Numbered from the stretch's first letter, positions 16,492-26,360 are shown. The stretch is 56,562 nucleotides of DNA from Nostoc sp. JL33 (GCF_017114985.1 NZ_JABXKP010000024.1:1-56562), one strand, 5' to 3'. Numbers and translations: made by a program. The notes: generated from the sequence alone by a model not told the origin.

Positions 16492-16602
16492 TGTGTCTTA
16501 AATGTGTCTTAAAATTTAGTCCATTTAGAACAATGTTTAAATTGAGCAAAGTTAGACGTGGACTAAATCTTGGTATCACATAAGATTAAATCATACTTCG
16601 TA

Positions 16603-16612
16603 CAGGGTATAC
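16603..16612. other. Right direct repeat of the second nifD element (CAGGGTATAC)
   Basis: Identical to 9329-9338. It falls in the nifD codons for G-I-P, on the nifH-proximal side of the element. Confidence 0.88.
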
Positions 16613-17504
16613 CGTAAGCTTCTTCCATGTGACGGCTGATGTAGTTCATCGACCGATAGCAGTGGATGAGGTTCATCTTCACATTGGGGGTCATCAACAT
16701 TTCGTTGATGGTGCCATCACCTGACCACTGAGCAACTACGCGCAAGCCGAGTTCTTCTAACAGGATGCGGCTAGCCCAAGCATCACCACCGATGTTGTAG
16801 TCACCAATGATGGCTACATCATAAGGAGTACCTTCAAACTGAAGTGTACCGTCTTTCTTAGCTTGGTCGGATCTGGTGAATACCCAGTCACGAACCATGT
16901 CGTTAGCGATGTGGTGTCCCAAAGATTGGGAAACACCCCGGAAGCCTTCGCAACGCACAGGTACAACTGGCTTGCCAATTTCTTTCGATGTCTTCCGAGC
17001 AACAGCTTCGATGTCATCTCCAATTAGACCGATGGGACATTCAGATTGAATGGAAACACCACGGTTGAGGGGGAAAAGTACATCAAGTTCTTGGATTAAC
17101 TTGGTAAGTTTCTTGTCACCACCAAAAACGATATCTCGTTCTTGGAAGTCGGAGGTGAAGTGCATCGTACCAAAGGTGTCAATACCTGTGGTGCCGATGT
17201 AGTAGTTACGACGACCAGACCAAGACCAGTAACCGCAACCTACAGGCCCGTGGCTGATGTGGATCATGTCCTTAATAGGGCCCCAAACCACACCTTTAGA
17301 ACCGGCGTAAGCACAACCACGAGCGGTCATTACCCCAGGAAGGGATTTAACGTTAGACTTAACGCCGCAATCGGACTTACCTTCTTCGTATACGTTTAAG
17401 TGTTTTTCGCGCTTTTTGGCAGCTTTTTCTGGGTAAGCACTAAGAACTTCTTTAATTAGTTCTTTTCTTTCTTCGATGATGTTTTGATTTTCTGGAGGTG
17501 TCAT
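16603..17504 (-). CDS. nifD: nifD, 5' segment
   Basis: This encodes about residues 1-300 of the nitrogenase MoFe protein alpha chain. It contains the P-cluster cysteines ([25 protein letters not shown]) and the FeMo-cofactor Cys of [10 protein letters not shown] (Cys275 in Azotobacter). ATG 17504 (MTPPENQN) is chosen because it follows AAAGG and matches known NifD starts; an upstream in-frame ATG at 17537 is less likely. In unexcised DNA the frame continues through the junction to a stop at 16563, ending with about 13 foreign residues. nifH lies 149 bp upstream on the same strand. Confidence 0.96.
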
Positions 17505-17653
17505 ACTTAGCCTTTGTGACTCGTAAGGATCAGGCATAGGGGGACTAGGAGTCCCCTATAAGGTTAGGGGGGAGATGGAAGGGAGAGGATAAAAGGGAAG
17601 ATATGAAACTCTTCCTTTTTCCTTGTGCTAAAGCGTTATTTCTTAGCAGCGAA

Positions 17654-18604
<951 letters not shown>

Positions 18605-18850
18605 TCACGCCAGTTGAGCGACAGTAGTGAGCGCGTGTAGAGCATCGTTGATAGCGTGGGCATAAATGCCTGCTGGGGGCGATCGCTCCACAGCCAAAAT
18701 TATTGACAGTAAGTACATCGATCTTCCTCGTTAAAATTTTTTTCTTTTGGTTGTTTGTCCTTTGTCCTTTGTCATTTGTTTTGACAAAGAACAAAGAAAA
18801 TTACGCGATTTACAAATACGTCATAATGTGTTTCAGCTTCAAAGACTAAA

Positions 18851-18896
18851 TAGGACTTGATGTTGTTATTTGTCAACAATCAATGCCTAAGTCCTA
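18851..18896 (-). terminator. Nested hairpin directly after glbN
   Basis: TAGGACTT and AAGTCCTA form an outer stem, and GAT-TTGTT/AACAA-ATC forms an inner one, starting at the glbN stop codon. There is no strong T-run, so it may be an RNA-processing or stabilising element between glbN and nifH rather than a full terminator. Confidence 0.45.
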
Positions 18897-19253
18897 TTAC
18901 TTGTTCAAAATAGCGCCCTTCATATTTGAGACACGCTCTAGTGCAGCTTTGGTGTCTTCTGCTGACTCTCCACGCACAGCCATTGCTTCACCCAGATGCG
19001 TGGCGATCGCATCGAAGTGTGGTTGCTGTAGATTCATCCCAGCGTGTGTTTTGTCCATTGGACGACCGGTGTATTGCTTTGGCCCCTCAAAAATCTGAGA
19101 TAAGAAAGCAACTAGATGATTACGTTGCTTGACCATATCTGTACCAGCAAAAATCGGATTGAGGAGGCTGTCTGTCGCAATGCGTTTGTGGAGTTCATCT
19201 ACTATTTGTTCAATAGCTGGTTGTCCGCCAAGTTTGTCGTACAATGTGCTCAT
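18897..19253 (-). CDS. glbN: Cyanoglobin (truncated hemoglobin, group I)
   Basis: This 118-residue oxygen-binding heme protein is very like the Nostoc commune cyanoglobin: MSTLYDKLGGQPAIEQ, LLNPIFAGTDMVKQRNHL, KTHAGMNLQQPHFD (His as heme ligand) and the ending NMKGAILNK. ATG 19253 was chosen over the 19307 start because it follows AGGAACAGG and gives the known length. Its position between nifU and nifH is that described for Nostoc. A role in oxygen handling during nitrogen fixation is the established proposal. Confidence 0.96.
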   Translation of the reverse strand: MSTLYDKLGGQPAIEQIVDELHKRIATDSLLNPIFAGTDMVKQRNHLVAFLSQIFEGPKQYTGRPMDKTHAGMNLQQPHFDAIATHLGEAMAVRGESAEDTKAALERVSNMKGAILNK

Positions 19254-19477
19254 ATCCTGTTCCTTTGAAGCGAGTTGGATGATGAAAGAAAGCAAGTAGG
19301 CGCTCAATCTATAAAGCCTATATGCTGTTAGCCGTAATAGCTAATTTAGCTATCGGTTGTCGGTAGGATTGAAGCATTCATGTGGAGACAATTATCTGGT
19401 TCAAATCCTACTTTCTCTTCCTGGCTGAATGCATATTAGGGCGTATTTGTAGAGTACGTTAAGTCCTACAGCAATTC

Positions 19478-20377
19478 CTAAACTGCTTCAACTACAAGGC
19501 TCTTGCTGACACGATCTTGTAATCTGGCTTCGATCGCAATTTTCAGAGTTGCTGTACTACTAGAACAGGAACCGCAAGCACCTTGCAGCACAACTTTAAC
19601 GCGATCGCCTTCTACATCATAGAGTTCTACGTCTCCCCCGTCAGCGATGAGTACGGGTCTGACTTCTTCATCAAGAACCTTTTGAATTAGAGCAATCTTT
19701 TGCACATTGGTTAGCGATCGCTGCTTGGAGGTAACAATTTCTGTGGCAACCTTTACGCCGTAATTGTTGAGTTCAGGTGCGGCGAATTCCTGTTGCACTG
19801 ATTTAATTATATCATCAATGTTTGCCAAACAGGAACCGCATCCACCACCAGCTTTCACATAATTTGTTACCTCTTCGGCACCAGTGAGATTATTTTCTAG
19901 AACGACGCGGCGAATTTTAGACTCGCTGATCCCAAAGCAACTGCAAACTAATGCGCCTTCATCATCATCATCATGGGTAGCTAGAGGTATGCCACGATAA
20001 TTATAGATAGCGGCTTCTAGCGCTTCTTGTCCCATGACAGAGCAATGCATCTTCGCTTCTGGCAATCCACCCAGGTAATCTGCAATGTCTTTATTGGAAA
20101 CTTTCAAGGCTTCATCTAAGGTTAAACCTTTGATCATCTCGGTTAATGCACTAGAAGATGCGATCGCGCTAGTACAACCAAAAGTTTGAAAACGAGCATC
20201 TAGAATCTTATCAGATTCTACCTCAACTTTCAGGTGCAATCTCAGAGCATCGCCGCAAGCAATGCTACCGATTTCTCCCATTGCAACCTTTACCCCAGGT
20301 TCGCTCGTTTCTTCAATTGCTCCCTGATTTTTGGGATCGTAAAACAGTTCTAATACTTTATCAGTGTAGTCCCACAT
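19478..20377 (-). CDS. nifU: NifU, Fe-S cluster scaffold
   Basis: Three domains are visible. The N-terminal IscU-like part has GSIACGDALRL, FGCTSAIASSSALTE and MHCSVMGQEALE; the central [2Fe-2S] part has LVCSCFG and GGGCGSCLAN; the C-terminal Nfu part has LQGACGSCSSSTATL. 299 residues is full length. NifU builds Fe-S clusters for nitrogenase together with NifS, encoded just upstream. Confidence 0.97.
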   Translation of the reverse strand: MWDYTDKVLELFYDPKNQGAIEETSEPGVKVAMGEIGSIACGDALRLHLKVEVESDKILDARFQTFGCTSAIASSSALTEMIKGLTLDEALKVSNKDIADYLGGLPEAKMHCSVMGQEALEAAIYNYRGIPLATHDDDDEGALVCSCFGISESKIRRVVLENNLTGAEEVTNYVKAGGGCGSCLANIDDIIKSVQQEFAAPELNNYGVKVATEIVTSKQRSLTNVQKIALIQKVLDEEVRPVLIADGGDVELYDVEGDRVKVVLQGACGSCSSSTATLKIAIEARLQDRVSKSLVVEAV

Positions 20378-20395
20378 AACGAATTTTAGATTTTA

Positions 20396-20510
20396 GATTT
20401 TGGATTTTAGATTGGGGGATTGGGGAGTGGGGAGTGGGGAGTGGGGAGTAGTAAATTCTTTATTCGCTATTCCCTACTCCCTATTCCCTATTCCCTATTC
20501 CCTAATTAGC
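20396..20510. repeat. STRR hairpin between nifS and nifU
   Basis: Tandem GGGGAGT units (plus strand) are followed about 25 bp later by tandem TTCCCTA/CTCCCTA units. The two runs can pair into a long GC-rich stem in the intercistronic RNA. Shorter GATTTTAGATTTT words precede it. Confidence 0.8.
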
Positions 20511-21714
20511 GATGTGCCAATGCTTGCTCTTGTTCTTGCAGCCAACCGGCATTATCATTTTTGAAGGGTGAGAGGGCGCGTAAACGTTCGACAATACTGG
20601 GCATTACCTCTATCACTCGATCGATTTCGGCTTCTGTGGTGTAGCGACAAAGGCTGAAGCGAATGGAACCATGCAAAGTTGTGTAGGGTAAACCCATAGC
20701 CCGGAGGACGTGGGAAGGTTCCAGTGAGCCGGAGGTGCAAGCAGAACCGGATGATGCACAGATACCGTATTTATTCAAGGATAGTAAGATAGCTTCACCT
20801 TCAATATACTTGAAGCCGATATTGGTGGTGTTAGGCAATCTCTGCGTAACGTCACCGTTAACTACACAATCGGGAATTTTCGCCAGTAAGGTTTGTTCGA
20901 GGCGATCGCGCAGCTTTATTTCTCTTTTAGCTGCTTCTTCTAAGTGTAACAGTTCCAGTTGGGCAGCTTTGCCCAAGGCAATAATTGCTGGAACATTCTC
21001 TGTTCCCGCCCTACGTCCGCGTTCTTGGTGTCCCCCAATTATGAAGGGACGGAACCGAACGCCGCGCCGTATATATAAAGCACCAATTCCTTTAGGCCCG
21101 TGCAGCTTGTGACCAGACAGGGTTAACATATCCACGGTGCTAGTCTTCATATTCAAGGGGATTTTTCCCACTGCTTGCACCGCATCTACATGGAAGATAG
21201 CACCATATTCTTTAACTCGCAACCCAATCTGCTCAATCGGGAAAACCGTGCCGGTTTCGTTATTAGCATACATAATTGTCACCAGGGCGGTGTTACCCGT
21301 CAAGGAAGCTTCTAGTTCATCTAGATCCAACTGCCCTTGATGATTTACTGATAGATAGGTAACAGTGTAACCTTGGGTTTCTAATTGTTTGCAGACATTG
21401 AGTACTGCTGGGTGTTCAACTTGGGTGGTGATGATGTGTCGCTTTTCTGGTTGCGCCAACAGTGCGGCTCGAATCGCGGCGTTATCTCCCTCAGTTCCAC
21501 AACTTGTGTAGACAATTTCTGACTCATCGGCTCCCAGGATAGCTGCAAGTTGTTCTCTTGCAGTTCTCACTGCTTTACCGACTTGCCCACCAAAGGTATG
21601 CATACTGGAGGGATTGCCGTAATAGTCCGTCAGGTAAGGCAGCATTACCTCTATAACTTCTGGGTCTACCTTAGTGGTGGCATTATTATCGAGATAGATG
21701 CAGTTATTTTGCAT
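20506..21714 (-). CDS. nifS: NifS cysteine desulfurase
   Basis: This PLP enzyme supplies sulfur for nitrogenase clusters. It starts near IYLDNNATTKVDPEV, has SGHKLHGPKGIGALY with the PLP lysine, and the active-site Cys loop ASSGSACTSGSLEPSHV. ATG 21714 gives about 402 residues; the longer frame starts with TTG 21726. An internal Glu/Gln-rich C-terminal tail (LQEQEQALAHR) is present. Between fdxN and nifU in the operon. Confidence 0.97.
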   Translation of the reverse strand: MQNNCIYLDNNATTKVDPEVIEVMLPYLTDYYGNPSSMHTFGGQVGKAVRTAREQLAAILGADESEIVYTSCGTEGDNAAIRAALLAQPEKRHIITTQVEHPAVLNVCKQLETQGYTVTYLSVNHQGQLDLDELEASLTGNTALVTIMYANNETGTVFPIEQIGLRVKEYGAIFHVDAVQAVGKIPLNMKTSTVDMLTLSGHKLHGPKGIGALYIRRGVRFRPFIIGGHQERGRRAGTENVPAIIALGKAAQLELLHLEEAAKREIKLRDRLEQTLLAKIPDCVVNGDVTQRLPNTTNIGFKYIEGEAILLSLNKYGICASSGSACTSGSLEPSHVLRAMGLPYTTLHGSIRFSLCRYTTEAEIDRVIEVMPSIVERLRALSPFKNDNAGWLQEQEQALAHR

Positions 21715-21776
21715 TGTTGTCTTCAATTACGTTAGCGTTAGCAAGTCATCGAGCGTCATTACAAATTAGGAATTAT

Positions 21777-22130
21777 TTAAGCTTCAAATCCCACTGATTG
21801 GGGTTGACGCTTTTGCAACTGTTCGGAGTATTTCTGGGAATAGCAGCTAAACCAACGCTCCCAGTAATCTTGTTTATTAGTTAATTTAGCAACTACGTGG
21901 TTGTAATTGGTAAACCAGCCTTCCCAATAATTGCTAGGCTGCTTAACGCAAGCCTCGCAGGTGGGACAACCAGCTTTACACTGAGGCATGGTATGAATGC
22001 TACCAACGCAGTTTGTACAAAGTTCAGGGTCAATCCAGTGCTGTCCGTCAACCATTTTAACTGCATTTGTGGGACATACAGATAGACAGAGATTGCAGGA
22101 AATACACTGGCTAGTAATTTTGTAAGCCAT
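21777..22130 (-). CDS. fdxN: Ferredoxin FdxN, 2[4Fe-4S]
   Basis: This 117-residue bacterial-type ferredoxin has CISCNLCLSVCP for the first cluster and CTNCVG...CKAGCPTCEAC for the second, longer loop typical of nif-associated ferredoxins. A C-terminal extension of about 50 residues is rich in aromatics (YWEGWFTNYNHVV, YWERWFSCYSQ). It is not interrupted: the 55-kb fdxN element known from Anabaena 7120 is absent at this locus. AAAGGA precedes the ATG. Confidence 0.96.
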   Translation of the reverse strand: MAYKITSQCISCNLCLSVCPTNAVKMVDGQHWIDPELCTNCVGSIHTMPQCKAGCPTCEACVKQPSNYWEGWFTNYNHVVAKLTNKQDYWERWFSCYSQKYSEQLQKRQPQSVGFEA

Positions 22131-22143
22131 GATTATTGTCCTT

Positions 22144-22270
22144 TTGGGGAGTGGGGAGTGGGGAATGGGGAGTGGTGAGTGGTGAGTGGGAGAGACGCGA
22201 TTAATCGCGTCTGTACTGGGGAGTGGTAAATATTGAAATTCCCTACTCCCTACTCCCTATTCCCTATTCC
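22144..22270. repeat. STRR plus GAGACGCGATTAATCGCGTC palindrome between nifB and fdxN
   Basis: GGGGAGT-type heptamers are followed by a perfect palindromic word (22193-22212) and by CTCCCTA/TTCCCTA heptamers reaching the 3' end of nifB. The whole can fold into a branched hairpin in the nifB-fdxN intercistronic RNA. Confidence 0.8.
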
Positions 22271-23715
22271 TTAATTTCTAATTCCTTAACGTATTGCTCG
22301 TAAAACTCCAAAGCAACCTTCTCAATCACGTCGTAAGCTTCAACACTCTGTATTCCAGCTTTTTGCAATTTTTCTTGAGGACTGTTACCAATCTTGGAGA
22401 CTAAAACTGCTTTGCAATCTGCGATCGCTTTCATAATATGCTCAAAAGAAGCTTCCTCGCCGTATCCACCTTGGCAGTATTGGTCAATTTTGCGATGGCT
22501 GACAAAGCGAGCATCGTTTCCATCCACTTCGTAAATTTGGAATTCTTTGGCATGACCGAAGTGCTGGTTAACCAATCCGCCGCCTTTGGTTGCTACTGCA
22601 ACTAGGATTTTGGGACTGTTGGCAAATTTCTTGCCGGCTAGCGCCTTGTCTTTGGCAACTTTAAGTTCTTCTTTAAACTTCTCAATACCTTGGTGAACTT
22701 CTTGACGTTTCTCTAGATCATATTCTGGAGTCATTTCCAAGAATTTCTCTTTGGAAAATTCTTGGCTGCGGTCTTCTCCCAATAATCCGACAGCATCGGC
22801 ACGGCACTGGCGACAGTGACGCATCATTTTCATGTTACCGGAGCAATTGTCTTGAACTTCTTTGAGTTCTTTAGGTGTGGGACCGCGTTGACCGATTAAA
22901 CCAAAGTGTGTGCCATGTTCTGGTGCAGAAATCAATGGCATGATGTTGTGCAAGAATGCACCTTTCTCACGAATGACTCGATTCACTTCGACTAAGTGAT
23001 GGTCATTAATTCCGGGAATCATCACAGAGTTGACTTTGCACAAGATGTCAGCATCTTTCAGGGCTTGCAATCCTTCCATCTGTCTTTCGTGGAGAATTCT
23101 TGCGCCTTCAATGCCTCTGTAACGCTTGCGGTTGTAGTGAACCCAAGGATAAATCTGAGCACCGATCTCTGGATCTACCATGTTAATGGTGATCGTAACG
23201 TGATCTATATTTAATTGTTTAATGCGATCGATGTAGTCGGGCAGCATTAAACCATTGGTTGATAAACACAGCTTGATGTCTGGTGCTTGCGCTGCAATCA
23301 ACTCAAATGTGCGGAAAGTCTTGTCTGGGTTTGCCAATGGGTCGCCAGGGCCGGCAATTCCCACAACTGTCATTTGGGGAATCTTGCCGCCAATGACCAA
23401 AGCTTTGTGTGCAGCTTCTTCTGGGGTTAGCAACTCGCTAACTACTCCAGGACGGCTTTCGTTAGCGCAGTCATATTTACGGTTGCAATAGTTGCATTGA
23501 ATGTTGCAAGCTGGTGCAACTGCAACGTGCAACCGGGCGTAGTGGTGATGGGCGTCTTCGCTGTAGCAGGGATGTTTAGCAATGCGTTCTTCGAGCTTTT
23601 GATCCCTTTCCACGGTGGCGCTGCTGGGGCTGTCGCAGCCGCAACCACCTGATTTTGCTTGGGTTGTCGATTCCGTAGCAGGGGTGTTGAGGAGTCGTGT
23701 AGACGGTGATGTCAT
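22264..23715 (-). CDS. nifB: NifB, FeMo-cofactor biosynthesis radical SAM protein
   Basis: NifB makes the NifB-cofactor core of FeMo-co. The radical SAM motif is [14 protein letters not shown], preceded by [23 protein letters not shown]-terminal NifX-like domain ([20 protein letters not shown]) completes the usual fusion. ATG 23715 ([10 protein letters not shown], about 483 residues) matches other cyanobacterial starts; GTG 23751 would add 12 residues. It is the first gene of the minus-strand nif operon and has a long leader region upstream. Confidence 0.96.
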   Translation of the reverse strand: MTSPSTRLLNTPATESTTQAKSGGCGCDSPSSATVERDQKLEERIAKHPCYSEDAHHHYARLHVAVAPACNIQCNYCNRKYDCANESRPGVVSELLTPEEAAHKALVIGGKIPQMTVVGIAGPGDPLANPDKTFRTFELIAAQAPDIKLCLSTNGLMLPDYIDRIKQLNIDHVTITINMVDPEIGAQIYPWVHYNRKRYRGIEGARILHERQMEGLQALKDADILCKVNSVMIPGINDHHLVEVNRVIREKGAFLHNIMPLISAPEHGTHFGLIGQRGPTPKELKEVQDNCSGNMKMMRHCRQCRADAVGLLGEDRSQEFSKEKFLEMTPEYDLEKRQEVHQGIEKFKEELKVAKDKALAGKKFANSPKILVAVATKGGGLVNQHFGHAKEFQIYEVDGNDARFVSHRKIDQYCQGGYGEEASFEHIMKAIADCKAVLVSKIGNSPQEKLQKAGIQSVEAYDVIEKVALEFYEQYVKELEIKE

Positions 23716-23751
23716 TGAGTTTCGCAAAAGGTCGGTGGACTTGGCTGCCAC

Positions 23752-24729
23752 TGTGGGAGGATGCTGTTGCTACTCTTTATGCCCAGGAATTGAAGTCGCG
23801 TCTTCCACACTGCCTGCAAACCCTTGGGTTTGGCTGACTTGTTATCAAGTAAGGCAGGCGATGAATCTTTAGATGTCCGGCTGGTGTGTCAACGTTCGGT
23901 TCTTGGGTAGAATTTGTGCTTACAGCCGCGACTTCTATTCACTTTTGGCATGGTGCTATGTCATCCCTCCACTCACTTTTCGCTTCGTTTTGTTTTGGAG
24001 CGTTAAGTGATTGGCGATATAAGAGTTATAGCAGCCGCCTCCCAGCCAGACAGTGCGTCTCTCTAGGATAGAATTTATTGGATTTATTACGCTTGTACTC
24101 AAGTAATAAAAACCCTAATTCTTCAAGCATTACAAGAATTAAAAATTTATTTTTCGGGTAGGGGTTCTAGTATTTTTTGGTTGGGGTTCTAGTGTTTATA
24201 GATAGGGGTTCAGGATTTCTTTGTACTCAGGGACAACCCAATCCCAGCAAGGACTTTAACTAACTTAAAACTGGGTTTGGGTTATTTCAATGTGTACTCA
24301 GATTGCCCTCAACTTCCGTCAAAAGCAAGAAATGCCAAGGGTTTGAGGGTGAAAAACTGGAGTTATCTATATCGTTCTACTCCAGAAAAAAGGCGAAATT
24401 CAATTCTGTATCTAACATATCATTTTTTTGGGGGTAAAAATGCAATTTATATTTTTTTAATTTTTGCTTTGGCAATGATATTCAATTGTGGTTCTAAGTC
24501 TTATCTGGCAACCTATACAGGCTTATAAAAATAGATGTCTTGCTGCACATATTTTTCAAAAAGTTTAACTTTTCAGTTCTTGTTTTTCATTTCCACAATC
24601 AGGAGATGGGTAGGAAAGTCTCGGATTTTGTGTTTGAGAGAAACAACAAACTATAATCTAACATGATTGTGCGATCGCAATGAATTTTCTGAATTGCTCA
24701 CTACAAACGTTAGCAAAAAATCTAACCCC
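23752..24729. other. Upstream region of the nif operon
   Basis: Nearly 1 kb with no supported gene; an 83-codon ORF at 24277 lacks coding character. Near 24150-24215 the phrase GGGGTTCTAG/GGGGTTCAGG recurs three times. The nifB promoter and its activator sites should be here, but I could not identify a convincing NtcA-type GTA-N8-TAC site by eye. Confidence 0.5.
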
Positions 24730-24842
24730 CTAGTACCGCAAGGCAAAAGTCACGCATTCACGCATTCACGCATAATTGTATTCCAAGCTCTTGCGCCATT
24801 TGAAATGGTATGTTTATTTCCGCGCCCACTGTAGTGTACTAG
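24730..24842. repeat. MITE-like repeat, copy 2 (CTAGTAC ends)
   Basis: It begins CTAGTACCGCAAGGCAAAAG, has the same CACGCATT triplet as 1878-1992, and ends GTAGTGTACTAG. Inner parts also match (ATTTGAAATGGT). No gene. Confidence 0.65.
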
Positions 24843-24912
24843 CCCCCTTCCCGACGCTCTAAGGGGGAAAATTCAAAGCCTCTCTCTTAAAACGAGAGAG
24901 GTTTTCCAGATA
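24843..24912. repeat. CCCCCTTCCCGACGCTCTAAGGG repeat, copy 1
   Basis: CCCTTCCCGACGCTCTAAGG is followed by a CCTCTCTC...GAGAGAGG hairpin and TTTTCCAGAT. A second copy is at about 28265-28336. Hairpin plus T-run could also act as a terminator. Confidence 0.7.
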
Positions 24913-24974
24913 CCGCTCTTTGTTGCGTATACTATTTAGCTACAATCAAACCAAGAAAAGAAAAAATCTTAGTT

Positions 24975-25550
24975 ATGATAGCCATCCCCCAACAGCCGCT
25001 AGAAATGACCGTTGAGGAATATCTCGAATGGGAACCTCAGCAAGACGTTCGCTACGAATATGCCAATGGCGAAGTATTTGCCATGACAGGCGGTACAATT
25101 CCCCATAACGATATTGCACTTAACTTGTACACTGCCTTACGTCCCCATCTGCGTTTCAGAGGTTGTCGAGTAAATGTGTTAGACGTAAAAATGCAACTCA
25201 CTCCCCAGAGTCGCTACTATTATCCTGATGTTATTGTCAGTTGTCACCCTGAAGACCTCAATGCCCGCAAATTTATTCAACATCCCAAGCTAATTGTCGA
25301 AATTCTTTCCCCAGGTACAAGCGCTAAAGATCGGGGTGAAAAATTTACTTATTATCTGACAATCCCCAGTTTGCAAGAGTATATCTTGATTGACTCGGAA
25401 AAAATCTCCGTCGAGCGTTACTGTCGGGGTGAGGGTAGGATATGGCTTTACTATCCCTACACGGCTGGAGATATGATCACTCTATCGAGTATTGAATTTG
25501 AGTGTCCAATTGAACTGCTGTATGAAAGTGTTGTATTTACCACTGAATAA
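24975..25550 (+). CDS. Uma2 family (DUF820) putative nuclease
   Basis: This 191-residue protein starts with the hallmark MTVEEYLEWEPQQDVRYEY and continues with GEVFAMTGGT and YYPDVIVSC, LIVEILSPGTSAKDRGEK and YLTIPSLQEYILID. These give the PD-(D/E)XK-like D...E...K pattern. Uma2 genes occur in dozens per cyanobacterial genome and often accompany mobile or toxin genes; function is unproven. Three other Uma2-type genes or remnants are in this window. Confidence 0.88.
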   Translation: MIAIPQQPLEMTVEEYLEWEPQQDVRYEYANGEVFAMTGGTIPHNDIALNLYTALRPHLRFRGCRVNVLDVKMQLTPQSRYYYPDVIVSCHPEDLNARKFIQHPKLIVEILSPGTSAKDRGEKFTYYLTIPSLQEYILIDSEKISVERYCRGEGRIWLYYPYTAGDMITLSSIEFECPIELLYESVVFTTE

Positions 25551-25582
25551 TCAAGAGAATTTTCCCTGTTATTTTTTAAAGA

Positions 25583-25611
25583 GCGATGTCTACGACGGGC
25601 TGCGCCTACGC
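25583..25611. repeat. 29-bp dispersed repeat
   Basis: GCGATGTCTACGACGGGCTG then CGCCTACGC, in inverted orientation to 7284-7312, just after the Uma2 gene and 4 bp before xisI. Confidence 0.7.
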
Positions 25612-25614
25612 TCC

Positions 25615-25956
25615 TTAAGTAACTGCATAACCTGTGTAGGGTCTTAACTCCGGTGGGCGAAAGCCAAGGACAATGTGTTCTTTAGGAATTCCAGCCCGTT
25701 CTAAATCGGCGGCAATACCTTCTTCAGTGCCATCCCGTTGAATCCAGATTTTGCCATCAATTAGGTCAATATGAACCAGACAGCCATGAATGCGGCGATC
25801 GCCATCCCAACCTATATCCATCCATAAATAGCGATCGCGGATTCGATCAAACACCACTTCTGGGTGAATATCCGCATAGGAATAACTCAGTGAAGCATAT
25901 TCACTGAGGATAGTTTCAATCACCTGGCGATAGTGGTCTAACTTGGTGTAATCCAT
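25615..25956 (-). CDS. xisI: XisI family protein
   Basis: This 113-residue protein (MDYTKLDHYRQVIETILSEY, FDRIRDRYLWMDIGWDGDRR, GIPKEHIVLGFRPPELRPYT) is a clear member of the FdxN-element excision controlling factor XisI family. Its start overlaps the end of xisH by 19 bp, the usual coupled arrangement. Most xisH/xisI pairs in cyanobacteria lie away from any fdxN element, so a role in excision here is not implied. Confidence 0.9.
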   Translation of the reverse strand: MDYTKLDHYRQVIETILSEYASLSYSYADIHPEVVFDRIRDRYLWMDIGWDGDRRIHGCLVHIDLIDGKIWIQRDGTEEGIAADLERAGIPKEHIVLGFRPPELRPYTGYAVT

Positions 25957-26360
25957 TGTTTAATAACCTCCTGTTTTGGATCAAAGGTAATCAGCTTTAA
26001 ACGATGATTTCTTAGTAAAAGTTTGCCGATAGGTTCTTCAAACAAATCATCAAAAACTCTGTTAGGCACTGCAAGATATAACATTCGCTCTGGCTCTAAC
26101 TCAATTAATATATCCTGATACAAAATATACTGACCCAACGCTTTTTCTAAATCATCAACATCTGATCTGCCGCTAAAACTTTTAATCTCAACTGCAATTT
26201 TGGATTCTGCTTTTTGCGCCGCCAATAGTTGTCTAGCACCTAAATCAACATACAAATCTTTTTTACCAAACTTCAGAGTCAGTGGGTCATGAGTAATTAT
26301 CCATTTGTCTTTAATCAAAGCATTTTTGACATTATTGTGATAGATGTCTCTAGCTGGCAT
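25938..26360 (-). CDS. xisH: XisH family protein
   Basis: 140 residues starting MPARDIYHNNVKNALIKDKW, with AAQKAESKIAVEIKSFSGRS giving a PD-(D/E)XK-like ExK and then YILYQDIL. XisH and XisI are needed with XisF for fdxN-element excision in Anabaena 7120. No XisF-type recombinase is in this window and fdxN is uninterrupted. Confidence 0.9.
   Translation of the reverse strand: MPARDIYHNNVKNALIKDKWIITHDPLTLKFGKKDLYVDLGARQLLAAQKAESKIAVEIKSFSGRSDVDDLEKALGQYILYQDILIELEPERMLYLAVPNRVFDDLFEEPIGKLLLRNHRLKLITFDPKQEVIKQWITPS

Larger units (their letters stand above)
9339..16602. mobile_element. Second nifD interruption element, about 7.27 kb
   Basis: It is bounded by 10-bp direct repeats at 9329-9338 and 16603-16612. 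It interrupts nifD after about codon 300, a different position from the classical element. Cargo: a tyrosine recombinase next to the right end, a KilA-N protein, a 96-residue hypothetical protein, a ribbon-helix-helix protein with a coiled-coil partner, a small Cys-containing ORF, and several arrays of direct and inverted repeats (9566-9655, 10013-10150, 12356-12478, 12494-13305, 14680-14860). About half of it is non-coding, which is high for this window. Developmentally timed excision is inferred from its position in nifD and its XisA/XisC-like enzyme. Confidence 0.88.

Noticed and set aside
22264..23751. fdxN-element or nifB interruption
   Set aside because: nifB, fdxN, nifS, nifU and nifH are all continuous; only nifD is interrupted in this window.
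24277..24528. Plus-strand 83-codon ORF upstream of nifB
   Set aside because: Poor coding composition, no family features, and it lies in the region expected to hold the nif promoter.
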